Shown piece after piece: positions 43,058 through 51,916 of a stretch of DNA of 64,000 bases. The translations under genes were made by a program, and so were the position numbers. The stretch is taken from positions 2,418,001 to 2,482,000 of the forward strand of contig NZ_FSRK01000001.1 in NCBI RefSeq assembly GCF_900141765.1, written 5' to 3'. Each line of letters opens with the position of its first letter. Position 1 is the first letter of the stretch. The notes under the pieces are model-generated. The model made no database searches. It saw nothing but the letters and a program-made list of their open reading frames with translations, and was not told the DNA's origin. Source of the DNA: Epilithonimonas zeae. Lineage in GTDB: Bacteria > Bacteroidota > Bacteroidia > Flavobacteriales > Weeksellaceae.

Positions 43058-44830
43058 ATGAAAAAAATTCTACTATTATTAACTGTAAGCGTTGCAGTTT
43101 CAAATTTGTATGCACAAGTTGACATTACCGCATCATCTGGTACAGCAACCGGAACCTACACGACATTGAAAGGAGCTTTTGACGCCATTAATACAGGAAC
43201 ACACCAAGGTGCTATCACCATTAGCATAACCGGAAATACAACCGAAACTGCTACAGCAATTCTAAATGCGAGCTCAGGCACTTCCAGTTACACATCGGTT
43301 CTTATCCAACCTGCAACAGGAGTTAACGCAACAATTACCAGCGCAAGTACTGTTGCAACTATCAAATTCAATGGTGCCGATAACGTAACAATTAACGGAA
43401 GCAATAATGGAAGCTCTTCAAGAAATTTGACTATTAGTAACACTTTTGTAGCAACAACAGGCACTACACCTGTCGTGCTTTGGGTTTCCAGCACTGCGAC
43501 GGATGGGTCAGAAAACATAACGCTTAGAAATACAAATTTTGCTGGATCCTCAGGAACAGGAACTATTGGTGGCGTTATTGTTTCAGGAACGACTCTAGGA
43601 GCTGCCGAAGTACCCAACAATAACTTCTCAGCCATCAACAACACTTTTATAAGAGCTCAAAATGGTATCTTTTTGGTTGGAAATGCAACAAATACCGACA
43701 CTGGGTGGATCGTAAGAAACAACGAAATAGGATCTACGGTTACTGCAGACAAAATGCTATTTAGAGGTATCGCAGTACAAAACGCCAAAAACTTTGAGGT
43801 AAGCGGAAACGTAATAAAAGGAGTAGCTCTTCCTGCAACTTCCACAAATACAACACAAGGTATTCTAGTTGGCGCCGCAGTAACTAACGGAAGTATTTTC
43901 AACAACAGAATTTCGGATATCAAACAACCCAACACTGCCGGATACGGCGCTGTAGGTCTTTATATCAATTCAGGCTCAGCTACATCTAATTTATTAATTT
44001 ACAACAATGTTATTAATGATATTGCAGGCACCGGATATTCAGCAGGCGGCGGATTAGCTGATAACGGCAACGGTATAGTAATTGGCAACGGCGCCGGTTT
44101 CAAGATTTACTACAATACGGTAGTTATGGACACCAACCAAACGAACGCAGGAAGACCTTCCGCATTTAACGTATTAAGCACAGTTACTGCAGCTGGAGCA
44201 ATAGATCTTCGAAATAATATTTTTGTAAATAAACAAACACAGACAGGAGAAAAGTACACGATCTATTCCGGTGCGGCTAATACCGTTTTTTCAAATATCG
44301 ACTATAATGACTACTACTCTTCAGGAGCTAATCTTGGATATATCGGTTCTGCTAGAGCCACTTTAGCTAATTTACAAACAGGCTTTGGAGGCAATGTGAA
44401 TTCAATCAATGTATTACCAGCATTTGTGTCTGCAACAGATTTAACCCCAGCAACAACAGGAAATGCTACCTTAGATAACAAAGGAACACCTGTAGCAGAC
44501 GTCACTCTAGATATGAACGGCAATACAAGAAGCGCTACAACACCAGATTTAGGCGGATACGAATTTACCGACACTACTTTAGCTGTTCAGGATGTTAATA
44601 AATCTAAAATTAATTACTATCCTAACCCAGTCGTTGACCAATTACAAATTAGCAATGACAAAAAGATTAATACTGTAGAAATTTACAATGCTTCTGGATC
44701 AGCAATTAGAAATGTTATTATCAATTCTGAAAAAGGATTTATTGATATGAGACAATTACCTGTTGGAGTTTATATTTTGAAAATTAATTCCGATAAGCAA
44801 TCAGAAACAATTAAAGTTATTAAAAACTAA
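43058..44830 (+). CDS. T9SS cargo protein with beta-helix
   Basis: A 590-residue secreted protein with signal peptide (cleavage after NLYAQ). A long Thr/Asn/Gly-rich beta-helix spans about residues 25-500 with repeated N-x-T-I-x-G and NN-x-I-x-x-rungs (FNGADNVTINGSNNG). It ends with a type A sorting domain (INYYPNPVVDQLQI ... SETIKVIKN). It shares architecture with the cargo at 38619 but not close sequence identity. The codons are richer in GCA/ACA than the neighbours, reflecting the amino acid bias. It is divergent from the two-component operon and followed by a terminator. Confidence 0.85.
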   Translation: MKKILLLLTVSVAVSNLYAQVDITASSGTATGTYTTLKGAFDAINTGTHQGAITISITGNTTETATAILNASSGTSSYTSVLIQPATGVNATITSASTVATIKFNGADNVTINGSNNGSSSRNLTISNTFVATTGTTPVVLWVSSTATDGSENITLRNTNFAGSSGTGTIGGVIVSGTTLGAAEVPNNNFSAINNTFIRAQNGIFLVGNATNTDTGWIVRNNEIGSTVTADKMLFRGIAVQNAKNFEVSGNVIKGVALPATSTNTTQGILVGAAVTNGSIFNNRISDIKQPNTAGYGAVGLYINSGSATSNLLIYNNVINDIAGTGYSAGGGLADNGNGIVIGNGAGFKIYYNTVVMDTNQTNAGRPSAFNVLSTVTAAGAIDLRNNIFVNKQTQTGEKYTIYSGAANTVFSNIDYNDYYSSGANLGYIGSARATLANLQTGFGGNVNSINVLPAFVSATDLTPATTGNATLDNKGTPVADVTLDMNGNTRSATTPDLGGYEFTDTTLAVQDVNKSKINYYPNPVVDQLQISNDKKINTVEIYNASGSAIRNVIINSEKGFIDMRQLPVGVYILKINSDKQSETIKVIKN

Positions 44831-44853
44831 AACAATAACTAATTTTAAATTTT

Positions 44854-44886
44854 AAGAGACCATTAATAGATGGTCTCTTTTTTTAT
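44854..44886 (+). terminator. Terminator after the beta-helix T9SS gene
   Basis: AAGAGACCAT pairs with ATGGTCTCTT across a 6-nt loop, followed by T7. Confidence 0.85.
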
Positions 44887-44948
44887 TTCAGCCTTTTAAT
44901 AATTATCATAACTCTAAACAAATCCCTATTTTTACGAAAAATTACAAA

Positions 44949-45737
44949 TTGGACTTATCTTTAAGAACAGTTACCGTCACACGTTACATCCTGCCATTAA
45001 GAGAAGGAGGCTCTTTGCCTGCTTTGGCAGAGGCTGATGACGATTTCAAATATGTACTGAAGTTCCGTGGCGCAGGACATGGCGTGAAAGCTTTGATATC
45101 AGAATTGATTGGAGGCAAAGTTTCTCAAGTTTTAGGATTTCGTATTCCGGAGTTGGTATTTGCTAATCTTTCCGAGGATTTTGGAAGAAGCGAAGCTGAT
45201 GAGGAAATTCAAGACTTATTGAAAAATAGCTGTGGACTGAATCTCGCTCTTCATTATCTTTCCGGCGCCATCACTTATGATCCGGGCGCAGTAAAAATCG
45301 ACCCGAAATTATCATCCGAAATTGTCTGGCTGGATGCATTTCTTACCAACATCGATCGTACTTTCCGCAATACCAATATGTTGATGTGGCATCAGGAATT
45401 GTGGTTAATAGATAACGGTGCTTCCCTATACTTCCATCACAACTGGGACAATTGGGAGAAGAACGCTGTAAGTCCTTTTGTGATGATAAAGGACCACGTC
45501 CTCCTTCCTCAAGCTTCAGAATTGGATGAAGTGAATCAACGATTCAAAGCGATATTGACAGATGATGTTTTGAGAGAAATCGTAGAACTGATTCCTGAAG
45601 ATTGGCTACAATGGAATGACACCGATTTAACTCCAACCGAAATCAAAGAGGTATATTTCCAATTCCTAATCCTGAGACGCGATAATTCTGACAACTTTTT
45701 AAATGAAGCCAAAAATGCAAGAGCAAAAGTTATATGA
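44949..45737 (+). CDS. HipA-like kinase domain protein
   Basis: The 262-residue protein starts at TTG 44949; no ATG is available in frame before the conserved RTVTVTRYILPLREGGSLPALAEADD. The kinase features are FKYVLKFRGAGHGVKALISELIGG near 32-55, LTNIDRTFRNTNMLMW near 138-153 (HipA-type D-R-x-x-x-N catalytic loop) and LWLIDNGASLYFHH near 156-169 (metal-binding aspartate). It lacks the N-terminal HipA domain and has no HipB-like antitoxin. It is followed, with overlap, by a DUF3037 gene, a conserved pairing in Bacteroidota. Whether it is a toxin or a regulatory kinase is unknown. Confidence 0.82.
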   Translation: MDLSLRTVTVTRYILPLREGGSLPALAEADDDFKYVLKFRGAGHGVKALISELIGGKVSQVLGFRIPELVFANLSEDFGRSEADEEIQDLLKNSCGLNLALHYLSGAITYDPGAVKIDPKLSSEIVWLDAFLTNIDRTFRNTNMLMWHQELWLIDNGASLYFHHNWDNWEKNAVSPFVMIKDHVLLPQASELDEVNQRFKAILTDDVLREIVELIPEDWLQWNDTDLTPTEIKEVYFQFLILRRDNSDNFLNEAKNARAKVI

Positions 45738-46098
45738 GTACGCGGTAATCCGTTTGGTTCCGAAACCTGAACGCGAAGAGTTCTTCAACGTTGGATTAAT
45801 TATGTTCTCCAAAAGAGAAAAATTCATTCAGGTAAAAATTCATCTTTGCGAGGAGAAGTTTCGCGTCATCCAATCGAAAATAGATTATAATGATGTGAAA
45901 AAACATTTGGAATCTTTTGTCAGTATTGCCAAAGGTGAAAAGTCTGCAGGCTCTATTGCTCAGCTTGAAATTCCGGAACGTTTCCGATGGTTAACTGCCG
46001 TGAAAAGTTCTATTATTCAAACCTCAAGACCTCATCCCGGATCAAGCCCAGATTTGGAAAAAACTTTTGAAAGATTGTTTGAAGAGTTGGTTTTGTAA
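45703..46098 (+). CDS. DUF3037-domain protein
   Basis: A 131-residue protein with the DUF3037 pattern YEYAVIRLVPKPEREEFFNVGLIMFSKREKFIQVKI and FERLFEELVL at the end. ATG 45703 overlaps the HipA-like gene by 35 nt; ATG 45715 is an alternative that shortens the overlap to 23 nt. DUF3037 proteins regularly follow HipA-like kinases and may regulate them or serve as substrate; this is inference from the pairing. It ends 2 nt before the convergent AraC gene. Confidence 0.85.
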   Translation: MKPKMQEQKLYEYAVIRLVPKPEREEFFNVGLIMFSKREKFIQVKIHLCEEKFRVIQSKIDYNDVKKHLESFVSIAKGEKSAGSIAQLEIPERFRWLTAVKSSIIQTSRPHPGSSPDLEKTFERLFEELVL

Positions 46099-46100
46099 AA

Positions 46101-47753
46101 TTAATTGTACACCAAAACTTCATCTTCTTTCAGACTCTGGATAAAATAAGACGGCGTAACACCATTGATCTTTTTAAAAGCCAAAACAAACACCTGAGGT
46201 GAGGCATAACCACATTCCTCAGCGAGATAACTGATTTTGCACTCTCTATATTTCGGCTCATTATATAACTTATGGACGATATAATTAATTCTTAGATTAT
46301 TGATATAATTGCTAAAATTCTGGGACTTGTTATTTTTGATAATTTCTGCCAGATATTTGGAATTGGTATTAAGATGAGTTGCCAAGTGACTGACTGTAAA
46401 ATCTTTTCTAAGAAATTTGTCAGATTTTTCGAAAGCTGATAGCCTTCTGAGAATTCGAGCTTCTGTTTCGGCGGAGATCAAGTTTTTGTTAGAAACTTCA
46501 AAATCATCAGTAAAATCTGGTTCAATTTGAGTATTATCTTCAGTTTCGTGAATGGCATTGGTTGAATTTTCAGTTTGAACCGATTCAACCTTAAGCCTAT
46601 CTATCATCGCCTCATAATTCTTGCGCAGTATCCTGTTATTTCTACGAACCAAGACCCAAGACCCAAACGCTATAATTACAATCACAATCCCGCCATAGAA
46701 CAAAAGCGTCTTTTTTGATTGCTCATTTTTGACATTGGCTTTTTTAATTTCATCTCTGGACTGATGAACAATTGCTCTTTTCTCCACAAAGTTGATACTG
46801 TCATTAAGCGCAGTGTACAACTTCATATACTTGTTTTCTTCTGCGGTATTTTTGAGAAAGCCGTACGCATTCTTCATATTGTTAAAAGCAAACAATCGAT
46901 TCCTCGGTTCACTTTTAGTCTTTTCAATTTCGAGTAACTTTTGAGAATAATCTATACTCTTTTGATAGTCGCCTTTTTCCAGATAAAAACCGCTAATTGC
47001 ATAATAAACATCGTTTTCGCAGATCTTAAAGTATTTTGGAGCAGTTGTCTGGAACTCTAAGGTTTTTACAAAATATTTTTCTGCTATATTAAAATCCGGA
47101 GGCTTCTGCCCATAGACATAATAACTGCCCATATTCATCAGTTCAAAAATATAGAGATAATAGTATTTTGATTTCTGATATTCCGTAAGATTATTGGTAG
47201 GTGTAGTTTCTATAGCATTAAGGCTCTTTTTGGTTGAAACATACCAATTCTTGGGATCATTTTCTCCCTCGTACATTCCTGCAAAATTTGCATAAATACG
47301 GCAAAGCTGAATATGTCTATCTGCAGGGTTTTCTATTTTCTCAGCATACCCAAGGGATTTGTTTAGAATTATTTCTGCTTCGGGTAATTTATCTAAAATA
47401 ATATTGATTTTTCCTCGGTACAAATAGATTGCACTAAGAGCAGAGTTATTTTTCAGTTTTTCAGCCAACACTTCTGCCTCGTCACTGTATTTTCCGGACA
47501 GGATGTAATCATTTTTCATCAAGGCAATCTTTTGCAACATCGTCAAACCTCTCAAAACACCTTGTTGAAAGTCTATTTTCTTGGATTGATCAGCCAGTTT
47601 TTTAACCTTATCCATACTGGCAATCTCTTTATCATCAATCTCAATCCTATCATAACTATTGATGATGTTTCTTTGAGTTTCCTTTCTGATTTGAGAATAA
47701 GAAACCGTATAAAAAGAAAAAAGAATAAGCATTAAGTAGAGCGACTTTTTCAT
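46101..47753 (-). CDS. Membrane-bound TPR protein with AraC-type DNA-binding domain
   Basis: A 550-residue one-component regulator: signal/anchor region, tetratricopeptide-like repeats over about 40-330, a transmembrane helix near 343-363 (TLLFYGGIVIVIIAFGSWVLV), and a C-terminal AraC/XylS helix-turn-helix pair (FTVSHLATHLNTNSKYLAEIIK near 455-476 and ISYLAEECGYASPQVFVLAFKKINGVTPSYF near 505-535). Such regulators sense a periplasmic condition through the TPR part and act on DNA from the membrane. Target genes are unknown. Confidence 0.88.
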   Translation of the reverse strand: MKKSLYLMLILFSFYTVSYSQIRKETQRNIINSYDRIEIDDKEIASMDKVKKLADQSKKIDFQQGVLRGLTMLQKIALMKNDYILSGKYSDEAEVLAEKLKNNSALSAIYLYRGKINIILDKLPEAEIILNKSLGYAEKIENPADRHIQLCRIYANFAGMYEGENDPKNWYVSTKKSLNAIETTPTNNLTEYQKSKYYYLYIFELMNMGSYYVYGQKPPDFNIAEKYFVKTLEFQTTAPKYFKICENDVYYAISGFYLEKGDYQKSIDYSQKLLEIEKTKSEPRNRLFAFNNMKNAYGFLKNTAEENKYMKLYTALNDSINFVEKRAIVHQSRDEIKKANVKNEQSKKTLLFYGGIVIVIIAFGSWVLVRRNNRILRKNYEAMIDRLKVESVQTENSTNAIHETEDNTQIEPDFTDDFEVSNKNLISAETEARILRRLSAFEKSDKFLRKDFTVSHLATHLNTNSKYLAEIIKNNKSQNFSNYINNLRINYIVHKLYNEPKYRECKISYLAEECGYASPQVFVLAFKKINGVTPSYFIQSLKEDEVLVYN

Positions 47754-47895
47754 AGAACTATCGTTTTATTTTGCAAATGAGCTCTGCTTATCCAACCAAA
47801 ACCCTTTCAAAAATACAATATTCTCATAAAAACATCATATAAATTATCCATATTTAATCCATAAAATAATATAAGAATATTTACTCACATTATCA

Positions 47896-48252
47896 CTACT
47901 CTCTGTTTACCAAATCCATAGAAAAAGCAGGCAAGCAAATCGCAATATATTCACAAGGATCATAAAAGGGATTAGAATAACGGACTCTGGCTCCTTTTTC
48001 TATCAGAATACTTTGTCCTCTTTCCAGAATTATAGAATCACCATCAATCTCGAAATGCTTTTTGCCTGAGATAATCAATGTAAATTCATCAAATTCCGGC
48101 GTTTGGTATGGTTCGCTCCAGTTGGGCGGTGCAACCATATGCGCAATGGAGATTTCTGAGTTTCTGGTAGAATTCCCCCAATGTTCTTCAATTAATTTCC
48201 CATCCGTTGTCGGAACAATAAAAGGGTTTGCCTGGATTCTGTACTTTTTCAT
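47896..48252 (-). CDS. Cupin-domain protein
   Basis: A 118-residue single-domain cupin. The second half reads ISGKKHFEIDGDSIILERGQSILIEKGARVRYSNP, the usual glycine-and-proline cupin motif, but the metal-binding histidines are largely replaced, so it may be a binding protein and not an enzyme. It overlaps the upstream acetyltransferase gene by 4 nt and is surely co-transcribed with it. Confidence 0.8.
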   Translation of the reverse strand: MKKYRIQANPFIVPTTDGKLIEEHWGNSTRNSEISIAHMVAPPNWSEPYQTPEFDEFTLIISGKKHFEIDGDSIILERGQSILIEKGARVRYSNPFYDPCEYIAICLPAFSMDLVNRE

Positions 48253-48773
48253 ATCAGATAATTTTCTTTTGTAATTTCAAAAACGACATTCAATCGTTCT
48301 GGTTCGCCAAAGTAAGCTACATTAACTTCATCTACTTTCTTCGCACCTAGCTTTTCCATTGCTTTCTGAGAACGGATATTATCTTTTCCAACATGGAAAT
48401 TAACTTTATCTACAAACTGAAAAATATAATCCAGCATCAGTTTTTTGACTTTTGGATTCAGTTTGGAACCCCAGAATTTGGTTGCATAAAATGTATAACC
48501 AATGAATATCGAGTTATCTTCCGGGTTATAATCATAAAATCTTGTGCTTCCGGCAATTTCTCCAGTATTTTTTTCTACAATTTTGAAAGCGCCCCGACTC
48601 TCCATTGCGCCTTGAAAAAAGTTTTGAAAAACCTCTTTTTTGTATCGGTCTTTATTCGGGTGTTGTTCCCAAATCTTTGGGTCAGAAGCCACTGAAAACA
48701 ATTGCTCAAAATCATTCTCTTCTAATGGAACTAATCTTACAAAGTCGTTCTCTAAAGTTGGTTGGATGTTCAT
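48249..48773 (-). CDS. GNAT-family N-acetyltransferase, RimJ/RimL type
   Basis: A 174-residue protein with the RimL-like pattern: LENDFVRLVPLEENDFEQLFSVASDPKIWEQHP at residues 5-37, GEIAGSTRFYDYNPEDNSIFIGYTFYATKFWGS with the acetyl-CoA strand, and DNIRSQKAMEKLGAKKVDE near 137-155. It acetylates an amino group of an unknown protein or small molecule. Coupled to the cupin gene by a 4-nt overlap. Confidence 0.9.
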   Translation of the reverse strand: MNIQPTLENDFVRLVPLEENDFEQLFSVASDPKIWEQHPNKDRYKKEVFQNFFQGAMESRGAFKIVEKNTGEIAGSTRFYDYNPEDNSIFIGYTFYATKFWGSKLNPKVKKLMLDYIFQFVDKVNFHVGKDNIRSQKAMEKLGAKKVDEVNVAYFGEPERLNVVFEITKENYLI

Positions 48774-48841
48774 ATGATAATTATGGTTGATAAATGTTAT
48801 ATTCTCTGTCAGGCTGAGGTTATCGAACCTTTTAATTATTT

Positions 48842-49204
48842 TCAGCCGTGATAGACTCTGGAGAAGACAATTTTTCCGTGTTTGATTTCCAGGACCTCTC
48901 CCACTTTCATATCTTCCTCGCCTTCCACTTTTCTGGTATATTCCATAAAAATCTGTTCAGAATCTGCGGTCAGCTTATTGACTTCATATTGCAAAGTCGG
49001 AAGCCTTTCAAAGCAATCTTTCCACCAAGTTCTCAAAGCGTTTTTACCTTTTATCAAACCATCTGTTTCCGGTTCTCTGATTTTAAGTTTCGGACTATAA
49101 TGTTCTGCTGAATCATGATAAAGTTCAAGCAGATTTTCCAAATTATGTTCATTGAAAGCTTTAAACCAAAGCATTGCGATATCTTTCAGGTTTTGTGGTA
49201 TCAT
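48842..49204 (-). CDS. NTF2/SnoaL-like protein
   Basis: A 120-residue protein with the cone-shaped NTF2-like fold pattern: WFKAFNEHNLENLLELYHDSAEHYSPK near the start, GKNALRTWWKDCFERLPTLQYEV in the middle and YTRKVEGEEDMKVGEVLEIKHGKIVFSRVYHG at the end. Such domains serve as small-molecule binding pockets, isomerases or carrier proteins. No catalytic pair can be assigned. Confidence 0.82.
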   Translation of the reverse strand: MIPQNLKDIAMLWFKAFNEHNLENLLELYHDSAEHYSPKLKIREPETDGLIKGKNALRTWWKDCFERLPTLQYEVNKLTADSEQIFMEYTRKVEGEEDMKVGEVLEIKHGKIVFSRVYHG

Positions 49205-49278
49205 ATTCTGTTTACTGATACCAAATTTAAAACAAAAAGCTGTTCATCAACATTATTATTTTCTAAACACAGATTATT

Positions 49279-49770
49279 CTAATTCATTTCAGTCTTATTA
49301 ATAGTGCGTTGTTTTCTAAACTGATACACTGAACCGGCAATAAAAAGTATGAAAAAGAACAGCAAAGTCTTTGCAATAATAGGATCAGTAGGTGCTTTTG
49401 CTAATGGATGACCAATTGGGACTCTTGTAAAAGTCTCGTTAACCGTCGGCACAAATGATAGAAAAAAGCTGAAAGACAGAAGAAAGTTTTCAAAATACCG
49501 AGCCTTATGATTATTAGATTTCTTTTCTGACAAATAAAAAGCAACCACAATTAATATGACGATAAATAACGAAAAAACATGTCCAGGATTGAAGCCGTGC
49601 TTCAACAATCCCAATGATGTGAGCGATGTGACGAGCGTACAATAAAAATAAATTTTGCCTGTAAGCTTTTTCAAATCAATTTTCCCTTGTTTTACAAAAG
49701 CGATGATGGCAGCTGCAATCGCTATAATACCGATGATGGTATGAAAAATCCCTAAACCAGATAGTCCCAT
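49279..49770 (-). CDS. Small integral membrane protein of unknown function
   Basis: A 163-residue protein with about five hydrophobic segments (residues about 7-26, 42-57, 66-84, 94-110 and 133-151). It has a conserved-looking lysine patch between the first two and a HGFNPGH sequence near 58. I do not assign a family with confidence; it may be related to DUF2306-like proteins. It lies next to an AraC-type regulator on the same strand, which could control it. Confidence 0.6.
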   Translation of the reverse strand: MGLSGLGIFHTIIGIIAIAAAIIAFVKQGKIDLKKLTGKIYFYCTLVTSLTSLGLLKHGFNPGHVFSLFIVILIVVAFYLSEKKSNNHKARYFENFLLSFSFFLSFVPTVNETFTRVPIGHPLAKAPTDPIIAKTLLFFFILFIAGSVYQFRKQRTINKTEMN

Positions 49771-49856
49771 TTTGTTTTAATTTCAAATTGTTGTGTCATT
49801 ATTGACAGTGCAAATTTGAGATATGAAAAAATGAAACATTTTGCAAAAAAGGTCAA

Positions 49857-50711
49857 TTATTTGTGCATTTGGTTCACTCGATAATTGGTTGGAGATGTAT
49901 TATACTTGTTATGAAAACTTTTGGTAAAATTCGCCAAATCATTAAAACCACATTCAAAAGCGATGTCTGTGATGCGATTGTCCGAGGTCAAAAGTAGTTC
50001 CGATGCTCTCTCAAGTCTTTTATTTCTGATATAATTGGCAGGAGAATTATTATACAATTTTGCAAATTCTCTTTTGAAAGAAGAGACACTCAGATTGGTC
50101 TTTTGTGCTAAATCTTCTACACTAACCTGAGAAAACAGATTGGCTTCTATGATTTGTTTGAAAGTATAAGTTACTGGCGAAAAAAGCTGTGATAAGATAA
50201 CATTTACGGTTTCTGCATTTTGGGTTTGAGATAATAGAATAATAATTTCTTTCAATTTTAGAATCAAAATATCATCATTTACAAGAGCTGGTGTTTCAAA
50301 ATAAAACAACAGTCCCTCTATATATTTCTGAATCAGGAAATCGTTGTTAATTTTTCCGCCCGATTGATTGCTGACAGCATTCTTTGGCGATTGTAGCAAA
50401 GCGGGAAATTCTCTTTCGTAGATTTTTTTCAGAATATCAGCGTGAAAAGTGACAATTACAATCTCGCTATTAGCGTCTGCATCCAATTGTTCTATCTTTT
50501 TTCCAGAATTGACACAATTTAAAAATAACGAATAATTTTGAGGAATATCCAAATATATTTCATCTGTTTTATATTGCATTCTGCCATTCTTCACATACAA
50601 AAAGCAGGCTTGTTCAGAAACAGGAAATACAAACTCAAAAGGTGGTTTCAACACTATCTTTTGGATAAATGATTTTTCATACAAATCAATTTTTTGGTAA
50701 TCTATTATCAT
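49857..50711 (-). CDS. AraC-family transcriptional regulator
   Basis: A 284-residue protein with an N-terminal cupin-like sensing region and a C-terminal AraC domain: VEDLAQKTNLSVSSFKREFAKLYNNSPANYIRNKRL near residues 203-238 and ITDIAFECGFNDLANFTKSFHNKYNTSPTNYR near 248-279. The N-terminal part has no recognised ligand motif. The downstream membrane protein and the upstream ada gene (28 nt away) are the nearest candidates for co-regulation. Confidence 0.9.
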   Translation of the reverse strand: MIIDYQKIDLYEKSFIQKIVLKPPFEFVFPVSEQACFLYVKNGRMQYKTDEIYLDIPQNYSLFLNCVNSGKKIEQLDADANSEIVIVTFHADILKKIYEREFPALLQSPKNAVSNQSGGKINNDFLIQKYIEGLLFYFETPALVNDDILILKLKEIIILLSQTQNAETVNVILSQLFSPVTYTFKQIIEANLFSQVSVEDLAQKTNLSVSSFKREFAKLYNNSPANYIRNKRLERASELLLTSDNRITDIAFECGFNDLANFTKSFHNKYNTSPTNYRVNQMHK

Positions 50712-50739
50712 ATTTCATCTGTGTTATCTGTTCTAATCA

Positions 50740-51783
50740 TTAAAAAAGTATCGCTTTCTCCAGTTCCAAAAGCTTTTGTTTTCGCCAGATTCCTCCACCA
50801 TAACCCGTCAAAGTTCCATTAGTTCCGATGACTCTGTGACACGGAATGATGATTGAGATTTTATTCAGTCCGTTCGCATTGGCTACCGCTCTTACAGCTT
50901 TTGGATTGCCAAGAATATCGGCTTGTTGCTGGTAACTCCTTGTTGTTCCGTAAGGAATAGTTCTCAGGATTTCCCAAACATTCTTTTGAAAGTCCGTGCC
51001 AACAGGCGCAAGCGGAACGGTGAAATCCAATCTTTTGCCGTCGAAATATTCCTCTAATTCTTTTTCTAATATTTTAAAATAAGGATTCTCTCCCTGAATA
51101 ATATTGGCTTTGAAATATTTTGAAATATCGTCCAGTTCTTTCGAAAGTGATTTTCTGTCGGAGAATTCCAGCATACAGATTCCGTTTTCGTTGGCGCAGG
51201 CAATCATTGTTCCCAGCGGTGTTTCGATTCTTTTGAGGTCAACAATCTTTTCCAATTTTGAGTTCTTTGGGGAAGTTCCGATGATTGATTTGAAACTGTC
51301 ATTGAAACCACTTAAACTTTCGTACCCGTTTTCCAAAGCTACATCCAGGACATTCTCTCCTTGCTGAAGTTTCTTGAAAGCCGAATTGATTTTGAAAGTT
51401 CTTTGAAATGCGTGAAAAGTCATTCCGTGATGTTTGAGAAACCAACGTCTTACAGTTGCAGGCTCCATTCCTCTATTTATCAAATCAATATCTTTGAATT
51501 TGAGTTCCGGATTTTCTGACAATTCATCCATCAGTTTTTGAATTTCGATTGGTGTTTCATCAGGATTTTCTAATGGTTTACAAACTTTGCACGGGCGATA
51601 ACCTTTCTGTATGGCATCTTTTGTATTATCAAAAAACTCCACATTTTCAGGTTTCGGTTTTCTCGCCGTACAAGTTGGTCGACAGAAAATCCCCGTCGTT
51701 TTTACACCCATCCAAAATACACCTTCGAATTCCGGATTCTTTTCAAACGATGCCTGATACATTATTTCGTTACTCAATTCCAT
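50740..51783 (-). CDS. ada: Ada: bifunctional alkyl-DNA repair protein and activator
   Basis: Start placed at ATG 51781-51783 (MELSNEIMYQ), because the upstream TTG at 51807 lies inside the -7 promoter element. The 347-residue protein has an Ada zinc domain with four cysteines (GIFCRPTC, Cys34 and Cys38, then YRPCKVC), where one cysteine accepts methyl from phosphotriesters. A single-pair AraC domain follows (about 90-175) and then an O6-methylguanine methyltransferase domain with the acceptor cysteine in IPCHRVIG near residue 314. It repairs alkylated DNA and activates its own expression when methylated. Confidence 0.95.
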   Translation of the reverse strand: MELSNEIMYQASFEKNPEFEGVFWMGVKTTGIFCRPTCTARKPKPENVEFFDNTKDAIQKGYRPCKVCKPLENPDETPIEIQKLMDELSENPELKFKDIDLINRGMEPATVRRWFLKHHGMTFHAFQRTFKINSAFKKLQQGENVLDVALENGYESLSGFNDSFKSIIGTSPKNSKLEKIVDLKRIETPLGTMIACANENGICMLEFSDRKSLSKELDDISKYFKANIIQGENPYFKILEKELEEYFDGKRLDFTVPLAPVGTDFQKNVWEILRTIPYGTTRSYQQQADILGNPKAVRAVANANGLNKISIIIPCHRVIGTNGTLTGYGGGIWRKQKLLELEKAILF

Positions 51784-51804
51784 AATTGATTGTCTTGAAT
51801 GATA

Positions 51805-51812
51805 CAAATTTA
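51805..51812 (-). promoter_or_regulatory. -7 element of ada, with -33 box
   Basis: On the minus strand TAAATTTG matches TAnnTTTG, and a TTGTTG at 51831-51836 provides a -33 box with an 18-bp spacer. The start site would fall near 51799, giving a leader of about 16 nt. Confidence 0.6.
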
Positions 51813-51916
51813 ATCGTTTTCGTAATCAGTCAACAACCGAAAAATGAACAAGTATTTTTTCTTTGCTAAGATTGGAGGAAAATATTTATCTTCCAAAACA
51901 CAAAATCAACAGTTTT

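Noticed and set aside
43288-44574. Three minus-strand frames within the beta-helix T9SS gene
   Set aside because: They are Val/Leu/Pro-rich mirror images of Thr/Asn/Gly/Ala codons in the repeat protein.
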